Origin: Zasmidium citrigriseum | Taxonomy: Eukaryota > Ascomycota > Dothideomycetes > Mycosphaerellales > Mycosphaerellaceae | Direction: 5' to 3' | DNA: 64,000 bases | Assembly: GCA_002786025.1 (NCBI GenBank) | Contig: NHNW01000014.1 | Coordinates: forward strand, 826,904-890,903 | Shown: piece by piece, positions 20,455-31,248 of the stretch | How the letters are laid out: the number at the start of each line of letters is the position of its first letter | Numbering within the stretch: the first letter of the stretch is position 1 | The notes under the pieces: generated by a model | Seen by the model: only the letters and a program-made list of their open reading frames with translations | What the model was told of the DNA's origin: nothing | Databases searched by the model: none | Translations under genes and position numbers: made by a program

Positions 20455-23051
20455 ATGAGCTTTCTGCATATGTCGAGCCCAGGATACCTGCTCGGGCGGA
20501 GTAAGGACTTACTGAAGAAAGAAATTCCGCGCAGCGCCGAATCGCCGAGTGAGGGTGTACGTACTCTCCACGTACCACAATCGACTTGATCCTTTGCATC
20601 CGAATGTAACTTCGCGCTGAAGTCGTGTAATGTAGTAGATGTTCGCTGCAGGCAGTCGGGTCGGACTAGGACGCCAGTAACATCCGATCCAAACCCCTCT
20701 TCTGTAGCACGGGGAGGCCACAGAAGGATGAAGCCATCCAGGGGGTACCCTTTTAAGAGAGATGGCCTTGTAGTGTCGTGAGAATTCGTAGATATCCACA
20801 ACATGAACAGATTCCAGGAAAGCAGAGCGGCACTCGAAGCGGAGGGCGTCCATATCGGCGGATGGTCGCTGAGAGCGGCATTCGTCAGGGACAAGCAGCC
20901 AGCGGAGAGCGGTGCGGTCACCAGAAGAATTCAGCAGGAATCTACTAACTCGTAGAAAGATAGGCGACCCCGTGTTGGCGATGACGATGCAGTCAGGGAC
21001 TGGGAGGCAGCTGAAGAGCGAGCTCTCGTACGAAAATTGGATCTTCGAGTGTTGCTTCCATGCTGCATTCTGTATTTCCTTGCGTATCTCGACAGGGCTA
21101 ATATGGGCTTTGTCGGCACATTGCAAGTCGGAACTCCTGACTCATTTAGTGAGAGCCTCGATCTTCATGGCTCGGACTTCAACTGGGCTATCTCAATCAC
21201 CTACTTCGTGAGAAAGATTCAATGAACAGGAGGCGACATCTGCTGACTCCTATGTGTGTAGATGGTTACGGTGTTGCTCATCCCGTCGAACCTGGTCATG
21301 AAGACGATCAGTGGAAAGAACTATTTCCCTCTCAGTATGTGGCCTTGCCAAGGAAGCAAATTTCACGATGCTGACGCCCTTAAGTTATGGTCGGATTCGG
21401 CACAGTATGTCCACCGCATCTGGCTCTGGATAGAGGGCCTGGCTAACCGGCCTCCAGGTAGAATGTTGTATCGGCGCGGTACAGAACTATGGCGGTCTTC
21501 TGGCAGCCAGATTCTTCCTAGGTGTTCCAGAGGTAATATCATCCGCGAAGCAGTTCCACAATACCAAAGACATGTGCTGACGCTTCCTGCCATTACTCGA
21601 AAGGCAGGCGTAGTGCCTGCTTGCATCATGTACTTCTCTTTCTGGTACAGACCGGAGGAGCGTGCATTGCGCATTGGCATCTTTCATGCGGCCAACTCGC
21701 TGGCCACCGCTGTTGGAGGCTTTATTGCAGTTGGCGTGGACAATCTCAATGGAAAGGCCGGTCTCCCAAGCTGGCGCTGGCTCTTCATCGTGAGTGAAAT
21801 TGAGTTCCGCATTGTGCATGTCAAGATGGCTGAGAACTCCAGATCGAAGGCCTGATGTCTGTGGTGATGGCTGCTCCGGTATACTTTCTTCTGCTCACGT
21901 TTCCAGAGACGACCGCTGCTTTCAATGAGCGGGAAAGGCACATCGCAGTTAACCGATTCGGACGAGGGTCGACCAGACAGACTGACGCGACTTGGGACAC
22001 CAAAGCCGTGTTGCAAGTGCTTTCGCGGCCGTCGACTTATGTCTTCTTCGTGTCGTATATCTGCTTGCTGATCGTGGCAGTCTCGCTGGGAACGTTCTTG
22101 CCGATCATTCTCAACACCTTTGCAGGCTTCTCGAGCACTTTGTCTAACGAGTACACGTCAGCGGTATTCTTCGTCTCCATCCCATGCTGTAAGTGGAGCT
22201 GTTGCGATCCACAACTTCGAATCTGACTTTTAGCAGATGCAATCTGGTCGTGGCATTCTGACCATGTAAATGAACGCATGTGGCACTATTTGCTGCCTGT
22301 CTTAGCGTCCAGTACGATTGTCATAGACTTCGTGATCGCATGACTGTGCTGATAGCGCGATCAGTCCCTTGCTTCGCCGTCTGGACGTATGTCGCATCGA
22401 ATGAAAGTCTCAGTGGCATCGAACCCATATCGCTCTACGGGATGGCGTTTCTCGGCCATTTAGCGTCCAGTGAGTGAATTTTTCTTGCTCTTCGAAGGCA
22501 TCGAATCCAGCTAACTCGTCTTCTTGATAGTTGCACAGCCGGCCGCCTTGAGCTATCGGTCCTCAACGCTGTATGGAGCTGCGGAGCAAGCTGTCGGCGG
22601 AGCGACTGCCATTGCAGCCCTCTCAATCTCGAGCATCATTGGACCACAGATATATCAGACAGCTGACAAGCCGTGGTACCTGCCTGGATTCTCGACATCG
22701 TGTGCGACTCTCGCCTTCACGGTGGTTGGATTCGCCAGCTTGCCTGTGTGGCTGTGGTTGGAGGCCAGACAGCGGAAGGCGAGGACAGGACACGCGTTGC
22801 CATTACGTGCACTTGAAGATGCTCTTCAAGCACAAGTAGGTAACATCCAGAACTCGGCCAGGCACCGCAGAAGTAACACTTTCCAGGTCTCGGATGCGGC
22901 CAGGGAGCAGGCCAATATGCAGACGGCCCAAGAGGAGAAGGAGAATCTCGATGTCGAGGCTGCCGCAAATCATGCTGAGCACTTGGAGATGAGGGAGATG
23001 GAAGATGGACAGGGTAGCAGACGCGATGGTCAGCAGATTGACAAGACGTGA
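20455..23051 (+). CDS. MFS transporter (allantoate permease/DAL5-like anion:cation symporter family)
   Basis: Well-supported exons: 20956-21207, 21262-21334, 21385-21404, 21458-21532, 21604-21789, 21843-22188, 22237-22311, 22365-22469 and 22531-23051. They join in frame into 550 residues despite looking frameshifted when unspliced. Typical text is RVLLPCCILYFLAYLDRANMG (TM1), FNWAISITYFMVTVLLIPSN (TM2), RFFLGVPEAGVVPACIMYFS (TM4) and GLPSWRWLFIIEGL (end of TM6). The 5' end is uncertain: the frame before 20956 meets TAG at 20953. One solution is a first exon 20455-20556 (CACCATGAGC start, GTACGT donor, phase match, a long 399-bp intron); another is an ATG at 20803. The family imports organic anions such as carboxylates and ureides. 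The C-terminal tail is long and hydrophilic. Confidence 0.83.
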
Positions 23052-23260
23052 AGCAAGACGCGGAGGGCAGGATTGGGCGTTGTTTGTGTTTTTTGTCAAT
23101 TTAGCCCTCCGTACGAAGTGGATCCAGCCTGAAAGGCCGATGGGCCGACCTCGACCTTTCTCCTTCCTCCGCTTCCTCCTCTCTTCTCTTCTCTTCTCCA
23201 TCTGTTCTTACTTTGACAGCAGCTAAAGGCTGTCGCTTGAAGGATGTAATCTCTACAACC

Positions 23261-25249
23261 ATGCCAACGTTCAAAGCATACGACCCTTCACAGCACCTCC
23301 ACTCACGTCCTCCAAGGGCCTGCGAGGAATGCCACGCTCGGAAGATCCGATGCATTCCCAGTGATCATCCCGACTCATGCCAGCATTGTCTAAAGCATGG
23401 AACGAATTGTCGGCAGCGTACTCGGAAGCGCAGACGTGATGATCAAGGCGGCGATGTGCCCCATCAAAGTCCGCGTTCGAGCAGACGAGGACAGGATCAG
23501 GCCTTTGATTATCCAACTTCCAATGGCGGGCAGCATTGGGGATTGCCAGCAGCAGCTGATTCGACTCCTCCACTCCTTTTTGCTGGGAGACCTGTTCGAA
23601 CGTTGGCAAATGCTTCTCCAGTGGCAACCTCCAACGTCGACCGCTTCCACAACTCCTCTTTCCTCAACCGGAGTGCCATATTTGGCCGAGACTTTCAAGA
23701 CATTGACCACTCGAACGGCAACAATGCCACCAACGAAGGAGAGCACACTCTATCTCCCGAAGATATGGAAGTTCTGCGGCTGCACAAGGCGTTCGATCTG
23801 CCGGACTTTCCAGAACGGCAGAGTCTGATAGACGCCTTCTTCGACAAATGTAGCACCTTCATGCCGGTAGTGGACCGGACGATGCTCGAGGTAACAGACG
23901 ACAGTGAACCAGATTCTTACTTAGCCCTACAAGTAGTACTTCTTGCAGGCCGTCTCATGCGGCCGAACCGATACCCAGCACCGGTAACAGATCTGCTTTA
24001 CAAGCGAGTCAAAGCATTGATCTATTCTGGCCAAGAGCGAAACCCTTTGAATCTACTGGCTGCTCTTTGCTTGATTCAATGGAATACATCTGCCGCACCA
24101 AAAGACATCTCAATGAACACGCCGCGATACTGGACTACAATGGCTGTCGGTATTGCCCAGCAAATGGGTCTTCACAGGACGTCGGCCGCACCAACGGCAG
24201 ATGAGCCCTTGAGGAGGCGGATTTGGTGGACGCTCTGTACTCGAGATAATCTATCGGCATCAGCGCACGGTAGACCGCGCCTCATCAATCCTCTCGATTG
24301 CACCCAGCAGCCTTTGACGATTGAAGACTTCCCAAAACCGAGGGATGACCATCGAGCGAACATCTTCCTATCCTACGTCACCGTATTGCACATCCTTGGA
24401 GATCTCTGCCAGTCGATGGTAAGACAGGGAGAGGCAACGGCATTGGAGAAAGAACAGATCGCCACACGCTTGATGACATATCTAAACGACCTACCCGCCA
24501 ACTTGAGGCTTATGGATGCATCTGGTCTGCCGACACCATATGATCTACACGTCGCTCAGCTCCACATTCCGATTCTGGCCACGATTTTGATTCTGTATCG
24601 TCCAAGATCAGTATTCTCTCTGAAATCTACGAGCGCTGCAAGCATTGCCGCTGCCAATCTCAGCTTTCGAATCTTCGAAGCAATTGAGTGGAGAGAGCAC
24701 ACGCATTGTCTCAGCTCAGCTTTTGCATGGCATCTTCTCATGACATGCGTACCTCTCCTGTCATGCCTCAGAGTCCCACAGCTGAAGGACGCTTCAAGCT
24801 CAGCTCTTGATTCTCTTGAAAGGTCTATGAGTACTTTGGGGAAAACCAGGCCAGCAGCAACGAACAATCTCCGCAGTGTGCGAGCAATACGCAAAGCGAT
24901 GGTCTCCAGTCTAGAGTCTGGGAGATCCCGACATGAAACGCCGGCTGTTGAGTCTGGTGAGGAGCAAGGCAATCCGAGCCACCTCAACATGGCGCCGGCG
25001 CTGCTGAGCTCGTACGGCACTGAAGCCGTGCGGCATTATGAAAAGCTCGTCGATCAACTTGGACCGAGTTCACTTGAAGCGCTTGTCGACACCAATGACC
25101 AGACTCAGGATATTAACAGCTCCTCGCAGCAGCAGCAGGACTTCTTCGACCTGCTGGGCCTCGGCGAATCTGAAGATCAGCTCAACTTCGACGACCTCTT
25201 CGGACCAGGACACTCGTGGATGATGAGAGACTGGATGACTGAATTCTGA
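23261..25249 (+). CDS. Zn2Cys6 fungal transcription factor
   Basis: A single-exon gene for 662 residues; start at the ATG at 23261 just before MPTFKAYDP. The binuclear zinc cluster CEECHARKIRC followed by CQHCLKHGTNC sits at residues about 25-55 and is followed by a basic stretch RTRKRRRDD. Residues about 180-420 match the fungal-specific transcription-factor domain, including PRYWTTMAVGIAQQMGLHR, RRRIWWTLCTRDNLSASAHGR and INPLDC. The C terminus is acidic/glutamine-rich (SSQQQQDFFDLLG, LNFDDLFGPG), a likely activation region. Its central place between an MFS transporter and an acyl-CoA oxidase suggests a pathway-specific regulator. Its stop lies 9 bp from the stop of the convergent oxidase gene, so the 3' UTRs must overlap. 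Confidence 0.92.
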   Translation: MPTFKAYDPSQHLHSRPPRACEECHARKIRCIPSDHPDSCQHCLKHGTNCRQRTRKRRRDDQGGDVPHQSPRSSRRGQDQAFDYPTSNGGQHWGLPAAADSTPPLLFAGRPVRTLANASPVATSNVDRFHNSSFLNRSAIFGRDFQDIDHSNGNNATNEGEHTLSPEDMEVLRLHKAFDLPDFPERQSLIDAFFDKCSTFMPVVDRTMLEVTDDSEPDSYLALQVVLLAGRLMRPNRYPAPVTDLLYKRVKALIYSGQERNPLNLLAALCLIQWNTSAAPKDISMNTPRYWTTMAVGIAQQMGLHRTSAAPTADEPLRRRIWWTLCTRDNLSASAHGRPRLINPLDCTQQPLTIEDFPKPRDDHRANIFLSYVTVLHILGDLCQSMVRQGEATALEKEQIATRLMTYLNDLPANLRLMDASGLPTPYDLHVAQLHIPILATILILYRPRSVFSLKSTSAASIAAANLSFRIFEAIEWREHTHCLSSAFAWHLLMTCVPLLSCLRVPQLKDASSSALDSLERSMSTLGKTRPAATNNLRSVRAIRKAMVSSLESGRSRHETPAVESGEEQGNPSHLNMAPALLSSYGTEAVRHYEKLVDQLGPSSLEALVDTNDQTQDINSSSQQQQDFFDLLGLGESEDQLNFDDLFGPGHSWMMRDWMTEF

Positions 25250-25258
25250 ACTATCTAA

Positions 25259-27378
25259 CTAGAGCTTCGCCAAGATCTCACCACCATCATTGCTTCCCAT
25301 CACCAGCTCATCCTCTTTGTACCGCACATTGAACGTGGTACGGTTCAAAGGATTATCTACGTGAGCACGATGGAAAAGAGCCTCGTAGACTTTGCCATCA
25401 TATCGACCCAAGTCGCTGTTGAGGAGAAAGTCAGGAAGGGCGAACGAATCCACCACTCGCACGGCATGAGGCCTAATGCGCTGCATGAGAGTCAGAATCT
25501 CCTGTGGCAGCTGCGCAAGGACCGTGGTAGCAATTGCCCCCGACTGCTGGAAATGCCAGGCATCTTTCTCAATTGCAGAGAGACTGAAGAGTCGGAAGAG
25601 GTCCCACAGGACAGCTTTGTTTGCGGACGGTAGGTCTTCAACGCCGACAAGTCCTTCGTAAAAGTTTGCAACCAACAAAGCTTGAGTATAGGCACGACTG
25701 AGATGGCGAAACTCGATCAGCAAGCTGTTCCACGGCATCTTCTTGACTTCGCGGTTCTCATATGCCTCGAACGCCAGGGAAGACATTCGCCATTCGAAGG
25801 CTTCGAGGATCGACGAGTTGTCGGAGAGGTCGGTAAGTCGAGGGGAAGAATTGGCCTGATCGCGGAACTTGGAAAGACTGGACACCAGTCTACTGGTATC
25901 ACCCGCCTCGGACGTCGAGACCTCTTTGACCTTCTTGAGCAGGTATCGAGCAGCTTGCTGCGTGATCATCCAGTTGTCACCCTCAACGGTCGGCTTGCTG
26001 AGATAGTCTGCATTCAGTTGCACAAGGCCAGTACCTCCGCCGTACCCATGGCCGCCCATAGCTCGCCGACAAGTCTCGATTCCATCAGCAGCCATCTCGG
26101 TCGCCAGACTCTTCAGCCCAGCGGAAGTCGAATGCAGCTCTTGGAGTTGAGCAAGGTCACTCTCTTTTTGGGTGTTGGCACCTTTGGTCCGCTCGTAGAG
26201 CTGTCGCATTGCCGCTCCACTGTAATGCAATGCGAATGTGGCGGCTAGGAGTGGCAATACACGAACCTGAACGGTCGAGTAGTTGAGCACCTGCTGTTCT
26301 TTGGCAGATGCATCTCCGGAGTCCTGGTCTCTGAACTGTCGCCTGATGGCGAGGTAGCGGACTGCGACTGTGACGGCTCTGGCGAGTACGAGTCGAGCGT
26401 TCATGACGATGGTGGAGCGTCCCTGAATAATGCAAGGTCAGCCCGGCTTTTGAACATGGCTCTTCCAGGCTGACCTACCCAAGTCAATTGGCCATACATG
26501 GCGCCCGTTTTCTTAGGCTTGATGTATTCGCCCGTCTCCCGATCGACACTGGCATGTCGGCTGAGCAGAGCCCCGTGCGGCACTCGATGCTGATTCATGA
26601 GCATATAGGCATTGTCCATAGGCGCATACCCATACTTGGGCCCAATGTCCCCCACAATAATGCTCTCCGGTGGCTCATGGGTCTCCAGATCCCTCACCTG
26701 CACAATGAACGGATGTGGCCCGTACTCATCAATCACGTTGCCACCCACCCTTGGAATCCTCAGCTGAGCAACGACAACCGCATGATTTGCCGTTCGTCCC
26801 AAAGACCCGTTCCACCACTTACTCCCCGTCAACGTCGGACTATGCAACACGAACTCGTTGGTCTGCCTATCCCACGTCGCCGTCGCTTCTAAACCTCTCA
26901 CATTCGATCCATGCCCTAACTCCGTCTGCGCATACGCCCCAATTACCTCCCAGCTCTCCATCTTGGGGATCCAGTACCGCCTCTGCTCCTCACTGCATTG
27001 TTCCAGCAAGGCACTCTTGAACAGCGACCAGTTCAGATGATGCGGAAGGACATCATCCAATAGCCATTCGGCCATGAGGAAGTCCTCATCATTCCAGGAA
27101 TGGATGTCCTTCAACTGACGTAGACGTTTGCCCCTTGCGAGACCGAGTTTGTAGCGGTCTGGGCGGGAGAGGTTTGCTTGATTCTTTTTGGAGAAGAGAG
27201 GTTCCTGGAGCATGATGGCCAGGATGCGGGATTGGCGGGCGAGGTACTCTGGACCGAAGAGATGGTGGGAGAAGGCATCTGTGTCGAAGTTGGATTGATC
27301 ACGTTCTTTGGCCAGAGTAGCGGCTCCGTTGGCTTGGGGATGGGGTTTGAGAGCGGCGCTGAAGTCTGGAGGGGACAT
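25259..27378 (-). CDS. Peroxisomal acyl-CoA oxidase, PTS1 AKL
   Basis: Two exons (27378-26479 and 26422-25259) give 687 residues, normal for acyl-CoA oxidases. The enzyme oxidises acyl-CoA to trans-2-enoyl-CoA with release of H2O2. FAD-binding motifs AQTELGHGSNVRGLEA and PTLTGSKWWNGSLG are present, as are RAMGGHGYGGGTGL and WMITQQAARYLLKK in the C-terminal half. The last three residues are AKL, a canonical PTS1. The 56-bp intron starts GTAGGT and ends TTCAG. Chain-length specificity cannot be judged. Together with the SKL-ending acyl-CoA synthetase it gives the first two steps of peroxisomal beta-oxidation in one locus. No defects are seen. Confidence 0.94.
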
Positions 27379-27855
27379 TTTGTCTGGTGGTAGAGAAGGA
27401 ATGGTGATGACAGCCGTATGGAATGAAAGTTTTCAATGTATGAAAGACTTGATCTATGACGGACTTGATCGAATGGATTAAGAGTGTTTGCAAGTGAGAA
27501 ATGTATGCGGTAGGATCTGAACAGCTCATCCAATGTCAATCTCACCGAACTTGGCGAGTCTCCAGGTGCTACAACCAATGCACTGAGGTAGAAATCCCGG
27601 TGCCGATGTTACGGAGGAAGTCGACGATCCCAGCACGGAAGGAGGGGAAGTCGGTGGTTTCCTAATGTAGAATGCCCGAGACGCCAGTCGCCGTATCACA
27701 TGCTTCTTGGCGACCATGATATCGGCGGATATCGACGTTTGAGCTGATAACGCGCGAGTCGACTTGTGCAAATTTATGCAATGCAGCTCAAGCCGAAGCT
27801 TCGAGGTCCGCGGGAGTGAACATCACGCATCTGTTCTCACGACAAGCATTGAAAG
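27379..27855. other. Divergent spacer, no gene seen
   Basis: 477 bp between the acyl-CoA oxidase start (minus) and the SHE9 start (plus), so both promoters lie here. The frames present are short. Confidence 0.45.
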
Positions 27856-29154
27856 ATGAGTGTGGTGCGACGGCCGACAGCTCGTCTAGGAGCTGAATTG
27901 TTACGATGGTCATTCGGAGAGGGAAGACTTGCAGCAAGAGCGAGCTATTCCACAACATGGACCTGCTCAGAATGTCGGACAAAGTCGAAGACAAGCAAGA
28001 CGCGAATAATTGATAACATTGGCTCGAAACGACACTTCTCACGATCTCTCCGCCTACAAGAAGAAAAGCAGCGACATCCAATCGACCCAACAAACCCAAC
28101 CTCCACCGAAGCCAACACGCCCGCATCCTCCTCCTCGTCCCTCCCCTCCCACACAGCATCCCAGCGCTCGCAACTCTCCAACCGCGCCTCCCAAATCCTC
28201 GACACGCTTCTTCTCCGCGCCTCCATAGCCTCTCAACACATAAACGCCTACACAGGAACCGACTACTCCGGCATCGAAGCCCTCCGGCGCGAGATCACAG
28301 ACCAAGAACATAAAGTCCGGGAATACCACGCAGCGGTAGACGCAGCGAAAGAGCAGCATCATGAAGCCCATGCGAAACAAACCTCCGCGCAACGCGAGAT
28401 CGTCGCGCTGTTAGAAAGGAAAAGCTCCTGGACCCCGACGGATCTGGAGCGGTATATGTCCCTCGTGCGCAGCGAGCATATGAATGACATGGACGTTGCA
28501 CAAGCGCGGGATAACCTCACAGCAGTGGAGAGGAAGCTGGAGGACGCGCGGTCGCTGCTGGAGAAGTTGGAGCGGAAACAGTATCATGAAGAGCAAGTGT
28601 GGAGTGATACGATTAGGAGGAATAGCACGTGGGTGACTTTTGGGCTGATGGGGGTGAATATTCTGTTGCTGTTGGCGCAGATTGCGATTTTTGAGCCGTA
28701 TAGACGGAAGAAGATTGTGAGGGATGTTAAGGCGGCGTTGGATGAGAAGACGGTGACGGCTGTGCCGAGTGCGGTGGAGGTGGAGAGTAGGGTTGAGGGT
28801 GTGGTTCCGCCGCAGGAGGTTATGGTTGAGGCTGAGAAGGATGATAAGACTTTGCTCGAAAGTCTGCTGCCAGCGACTGGGGAGGATGTCGGCAAGGCTC
28901 CTCTTGCGGCTGGAGAGATGTTGCCCTCCGAAGCGGCTGATTTTGTTGGGGCTGTTCCAGCGAAAGCGGAACCACCAACATCGGACAGCTCTGCGAAGTC
29001 TACCCTGGAGGTATACCAGGAGGCTCTACAGGATCTCTTCAGCGAACGAATCGTTCAGCTGAGGAAGGTGGATGTGACCAACACCGCTCTGCAAGGCGCG
29101 GCGACTGGTGTAGCTGTAATGGGGCTCTTGTTCGTACTCTTACGACCAAGATGA
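27856..29154 (+). CDS. SHE9: Mitochondrial inner-membrane fission/shape protein She9/Mdm33
   Basis: A single-exon gene for 432 residues. The N terminus is basic and Ser/Arg-rich without acidic residues until residue 12 or so, consistent with a mitochondrial presequence (RHFSRSLRLQEE follows). Residues about 150-270 are a long coiled coil, including ALRREITDQEHKVREYHAAV, LLERKSSWTPTDLERYMSLVR and ARDNLTAVERKLEDAR. A transmembrane segment follows at STWVTFGLMGVNILLLLAQIA, next to EPYRRKK, and a second hydrophobic segment ends the protein. This is the She9/Mdm33 arrangement; the yeast protein controls inner-membrane morphology. The variable linker (about 300-400) is acidic and low complexity. 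It converges on the NECAP-like gene with 19 bp between stops. Confidence 0.9.
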   Translation: MSVVRRPTARLGAELLRWSFGEGRLAARASYSTTWTCSECRTKSKTSKTRIIDNIGSKRHFSRSLRLQEEKQRHPIDPTNPTSTEANTPASSSSSLPSHTASQRSQLSNRASQILDTLLLRASIASQHINAYTGTDYSGIEALRREITDQEHKVREYHAAVDAAKEQHHEAHAKQTSAQREIVALLERKSSWTPTDLERYMSLVRSEHMNDMDVAQARDNLTAVERKLEDARSLLEKLERKQYHEEQVWSDTIRRNSTWVTFGLMGVNILLLLAQIAIFEPYRRKKIVRDVKAALDEKTVTAVPSAVEVESRVEGVVPPQEVMVEAEKDDKTLLESLLPATGEDVGKAPLAAGEMLPSEAADFVGAVPAKAEPPTSDSSAKSTLEVYQEALQDLFSERIVQLRKVDVTNTALQGAATGVAVMGLLFVLLRPR

Positions 29155-29173
29155 ATACAAAGAATCCTCTAGC

Positions 29174-29932
29174 TCATTGGAACTCTCCAAATTCACCATC
29201 GTCGAATCCCAGCTCCTGCGCCGTCTTGCCCTGCACGCCAGATGGCGGTGCAATTGGCGGATACTCCGTCGGTGCCTTTGCAGCGCCTGGTGGCGGCGCT
29301 ATCGAGAATAATGCAGCATTCTCGTCCTTATTGCTCGATGTGTCGACCGTCGGCGCTGCTCTCCTCCCTCTTGAGCCAACCTGAATATTGATCGTCTGCC
29401 CCTCCTTCAAGCTGAAGTCCTGCTTCAACTCTTGGTCCGCATTGCTCTTAGCCTTCGCACTCGGAGCTCCTCCTGCATCACCATCCATACCCAACACTTT
29501 CCTCGCCTGGCCTAGTGCAATCCCAAAATCAAACGCAGGACTTCGATCCTCGAATCCAATCCCCAACGTAGCTTTCATACCTCCTTCACCCACAACCCGT
29601 ATCGCAAAGAACCGACTGCTGTCATTCGCTTGCTGTACTGCCGCAGTGCTAGTATACGGAGCTGCTGCGAAAAGGTCTCCTGTATTGGGGTCTTCAAGTA
29701 CAATGTCCGCTTTTATCTTCCCATCTATCGACGTCTCCATTATCCGCAATCGTGCCGTGAAGATCTGCTGCGCAGTCGGCTGGGTCGGCGACGTCCATGA
29801 AGAAGCTTGGAAACCTTTCGTGCTGGTGATGGGCGGGATGCCGTAGACGTGGACGCCGTTGGCGACAAAGAGGATGCGTTGGATGGCGGACTCGGGGAGG
29901 GGGCGGCCGGTTGCTGGGTCGGTGAGGGCCAT
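29174..29932 (-). CDS. NECAP: NECAP-like adaptin-ear-binding coat protein (DUF1681)
   Basis: A single-exon gene for 252 residues. The first 170 residues form the NECAP PH-like (PHear) domain: RILFVANGVHVYGIPP, TARLRIMETSIDGKIKADIV, SRFFAIRVVGEGG and ATLGIGFEDRSPAFDFGIAL are the family's conserved blocks. The C-terminal part is Pro/Ala-rich and unstructured, ending in FDDGEFGEFQ, a short acidic-aromatic motif of the kind that can bind clathrin adaptors. It likely works in clathrin-mediated endocytosis at the plasma membrane. It is divergent from the deoxyhypusine hydroxylase gene across 211 bp. Confidence 0.9.
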   Translation of the reverse strand: MALTDPATGRPLPESAIQRILFVANGVHVYGIPPITSTKGFQASSWTSPTQPTAQQIFTARLRIMETSIDGKIKADIVLEDPNTGDLFAAAPYTSTAAVQQANDSSRFFAIRVVGEGGMKATLGIGFEDRSPAFDFGIALGQARKVLGMDGDAGGAPSAKAKSNADQELKQDFSLKEGQTINIQVGSRGRRAAPTVDTSSNKDENAALFSIAPPPGAAKAPTEYPPIAPPSGVQGKTAQELGFDDGEFGEFQ

Positions 29933-30143
29933 CTTTGAATGTTGTATGACTTGTGGAATTGTTGGATGGAGAGCTCTCCTTCACATGTTCCCGGCATTCG
30001 AGTTCGACGGATGCAGGGTCCCTAGCGCGCGGCACGCGAAACTCTAAATGCGCACCACAATCGATAAGAAAGAAAGTGGGGTCCGCGTCTATGAATCTTG
30101 CTTCAGATTTCTCCAATTCCCATCTCTAAAACCTCTGCCCACC
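29933..30143. promoter_or_regulatory. Bidirectional promoter, NECAP-like / deoxyhypusine hydroxylase
   Basis: Only 211 bp separate the two start codons on opposite strands, so regulatory sequence is shared. No specific factor sites are claimed. Confidence 0.5.
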
Positions 30144-31198
30144 ATGTCTCCCGCCGTCGTCCTCCCCGAGGACCAAATCGTCGCCACCCTCCGCGCAGAC
30201 CTGTGTTCCGAATCCGTCCCCCTCGCCAAGCGCTTCCGCGCACTATTCTCGCTCAAACATCTCGCCGCACAGAAGCCCGCCACGCCTCAGACCATTCCCG
30301 CGATCGAAGCCATCGCTGCTGCGTTCACGTCGCCGTCTGCGCTTTTGAAGCATGAGCTTGCGTATTGTTTGGGACAGTCGGGCAAGGATGAGGCGATTCC
30401 TTTTCTGAGGGCGGTGATTGAGGATCGGCAAGAGGATGCTATGTGCAGACATGAGGCTGCGGAGGCGATTGGCGCGTTGGGAGATAAGAGCAGTTTGGAG
30501 CTATTGAGGCAGAGGAGGGATGATCCTACCGAGGAGGAGGTTGTGAAGGAGACGTGTGATATTGCGATTGAGAGGATTGAGTGGGAGCATTCGGAGGAGG
30601 GGAGGAAGGAGAAGTTGAAGCAGAGGTGTGTCAAGAATTCTGCAAATCAGATATCCGAGTCGAGACACTGACAATTTCAAGCGACTTCGCGTCGATAGAT
30701 CCGGCCCCTCCCATGCCAGAACTCAACGACAAGCCTTCGATACCCGACCTCAAGAATACCCTACTCGACACGAGCCTCCCACTGTTCAAGCGATACCGAG
30801 CCATGTTCGCCCTCAGAGACCTCGCATCCCCACCCGATGTCCCTACCGCCGTACCTGCGATTCAAGCACTTGCAGCTGGATTCAAAGACCCATCTGCGCT
30901 GTTCCGACACGAAATTGCATTCGTCTTTGGCCAGCTCTCCCACCCTGCGTCCATTCCGAGTCTTGTGGAATGCCTGAGCGACGTGAAAGAGGCTAGTATG
31001 GTGCGACATGAGGCTGCTGAGGCACTGGGAAGTTTGGGCGAGGAAGAGGGTGTGGAGGATACGCTGAAGAAGTTCCTCAACGATCCAGAACAAGTCGTGC
31101 GGGATAGCATCATCGTGGCGTTGGATATGGCGGAGTTTGAGCGCAATGGCGAGATGGAGTACGCCACGATTCCAGTCGCGCAGGAGGCTGCTGCATAG
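30144..31198 (+). CDS. LIA1: Deoxyhypusine hydroxylase
   Basis: Two exons (30144-30625 and 30682-31198) give 332 residues. This HEAT-repeat di-iron enzyme completes hypusine formation on eIF5A. The four His-Glu metal-binding pairs are visible: KHELAYCLGQ, RHEAAEAIGALG, RHEIAFVFGQL and RHEAAEALGSLG, arranged as two symmetric halves separated by a linker, as in the family. The 56-bp intron (GTGTGT donor, CTGAC branch) lies in the linker; splicing gives LKQSDFASIDPAPPMPE, while reading through meets a stop. The start was set at the ATG in CCACCATGTCTCC. Cytosolic. It converges on RPA12 with 50 bp between stops. Confidence 0.95.
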
Positions 31199-31248
31199 AT
31201 ACCCAGAACCAGGCAATAGAATTTCGAAACATTGAGTTTGTTGCTCGA

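Noticed and set aside
20307..21126. Two minus-strand open frames of about 205 codons opposite the MFS 5' region
   Set aside because: They overlap each other and the transporter exon; no family resemblance and no splice signals.
21262..22320. Frameshifts and stops suggesting a transporter pseudogene
   Set aside because: All breaks are removed by introns with proper donors and acceptors, and the joined frame is continuous.
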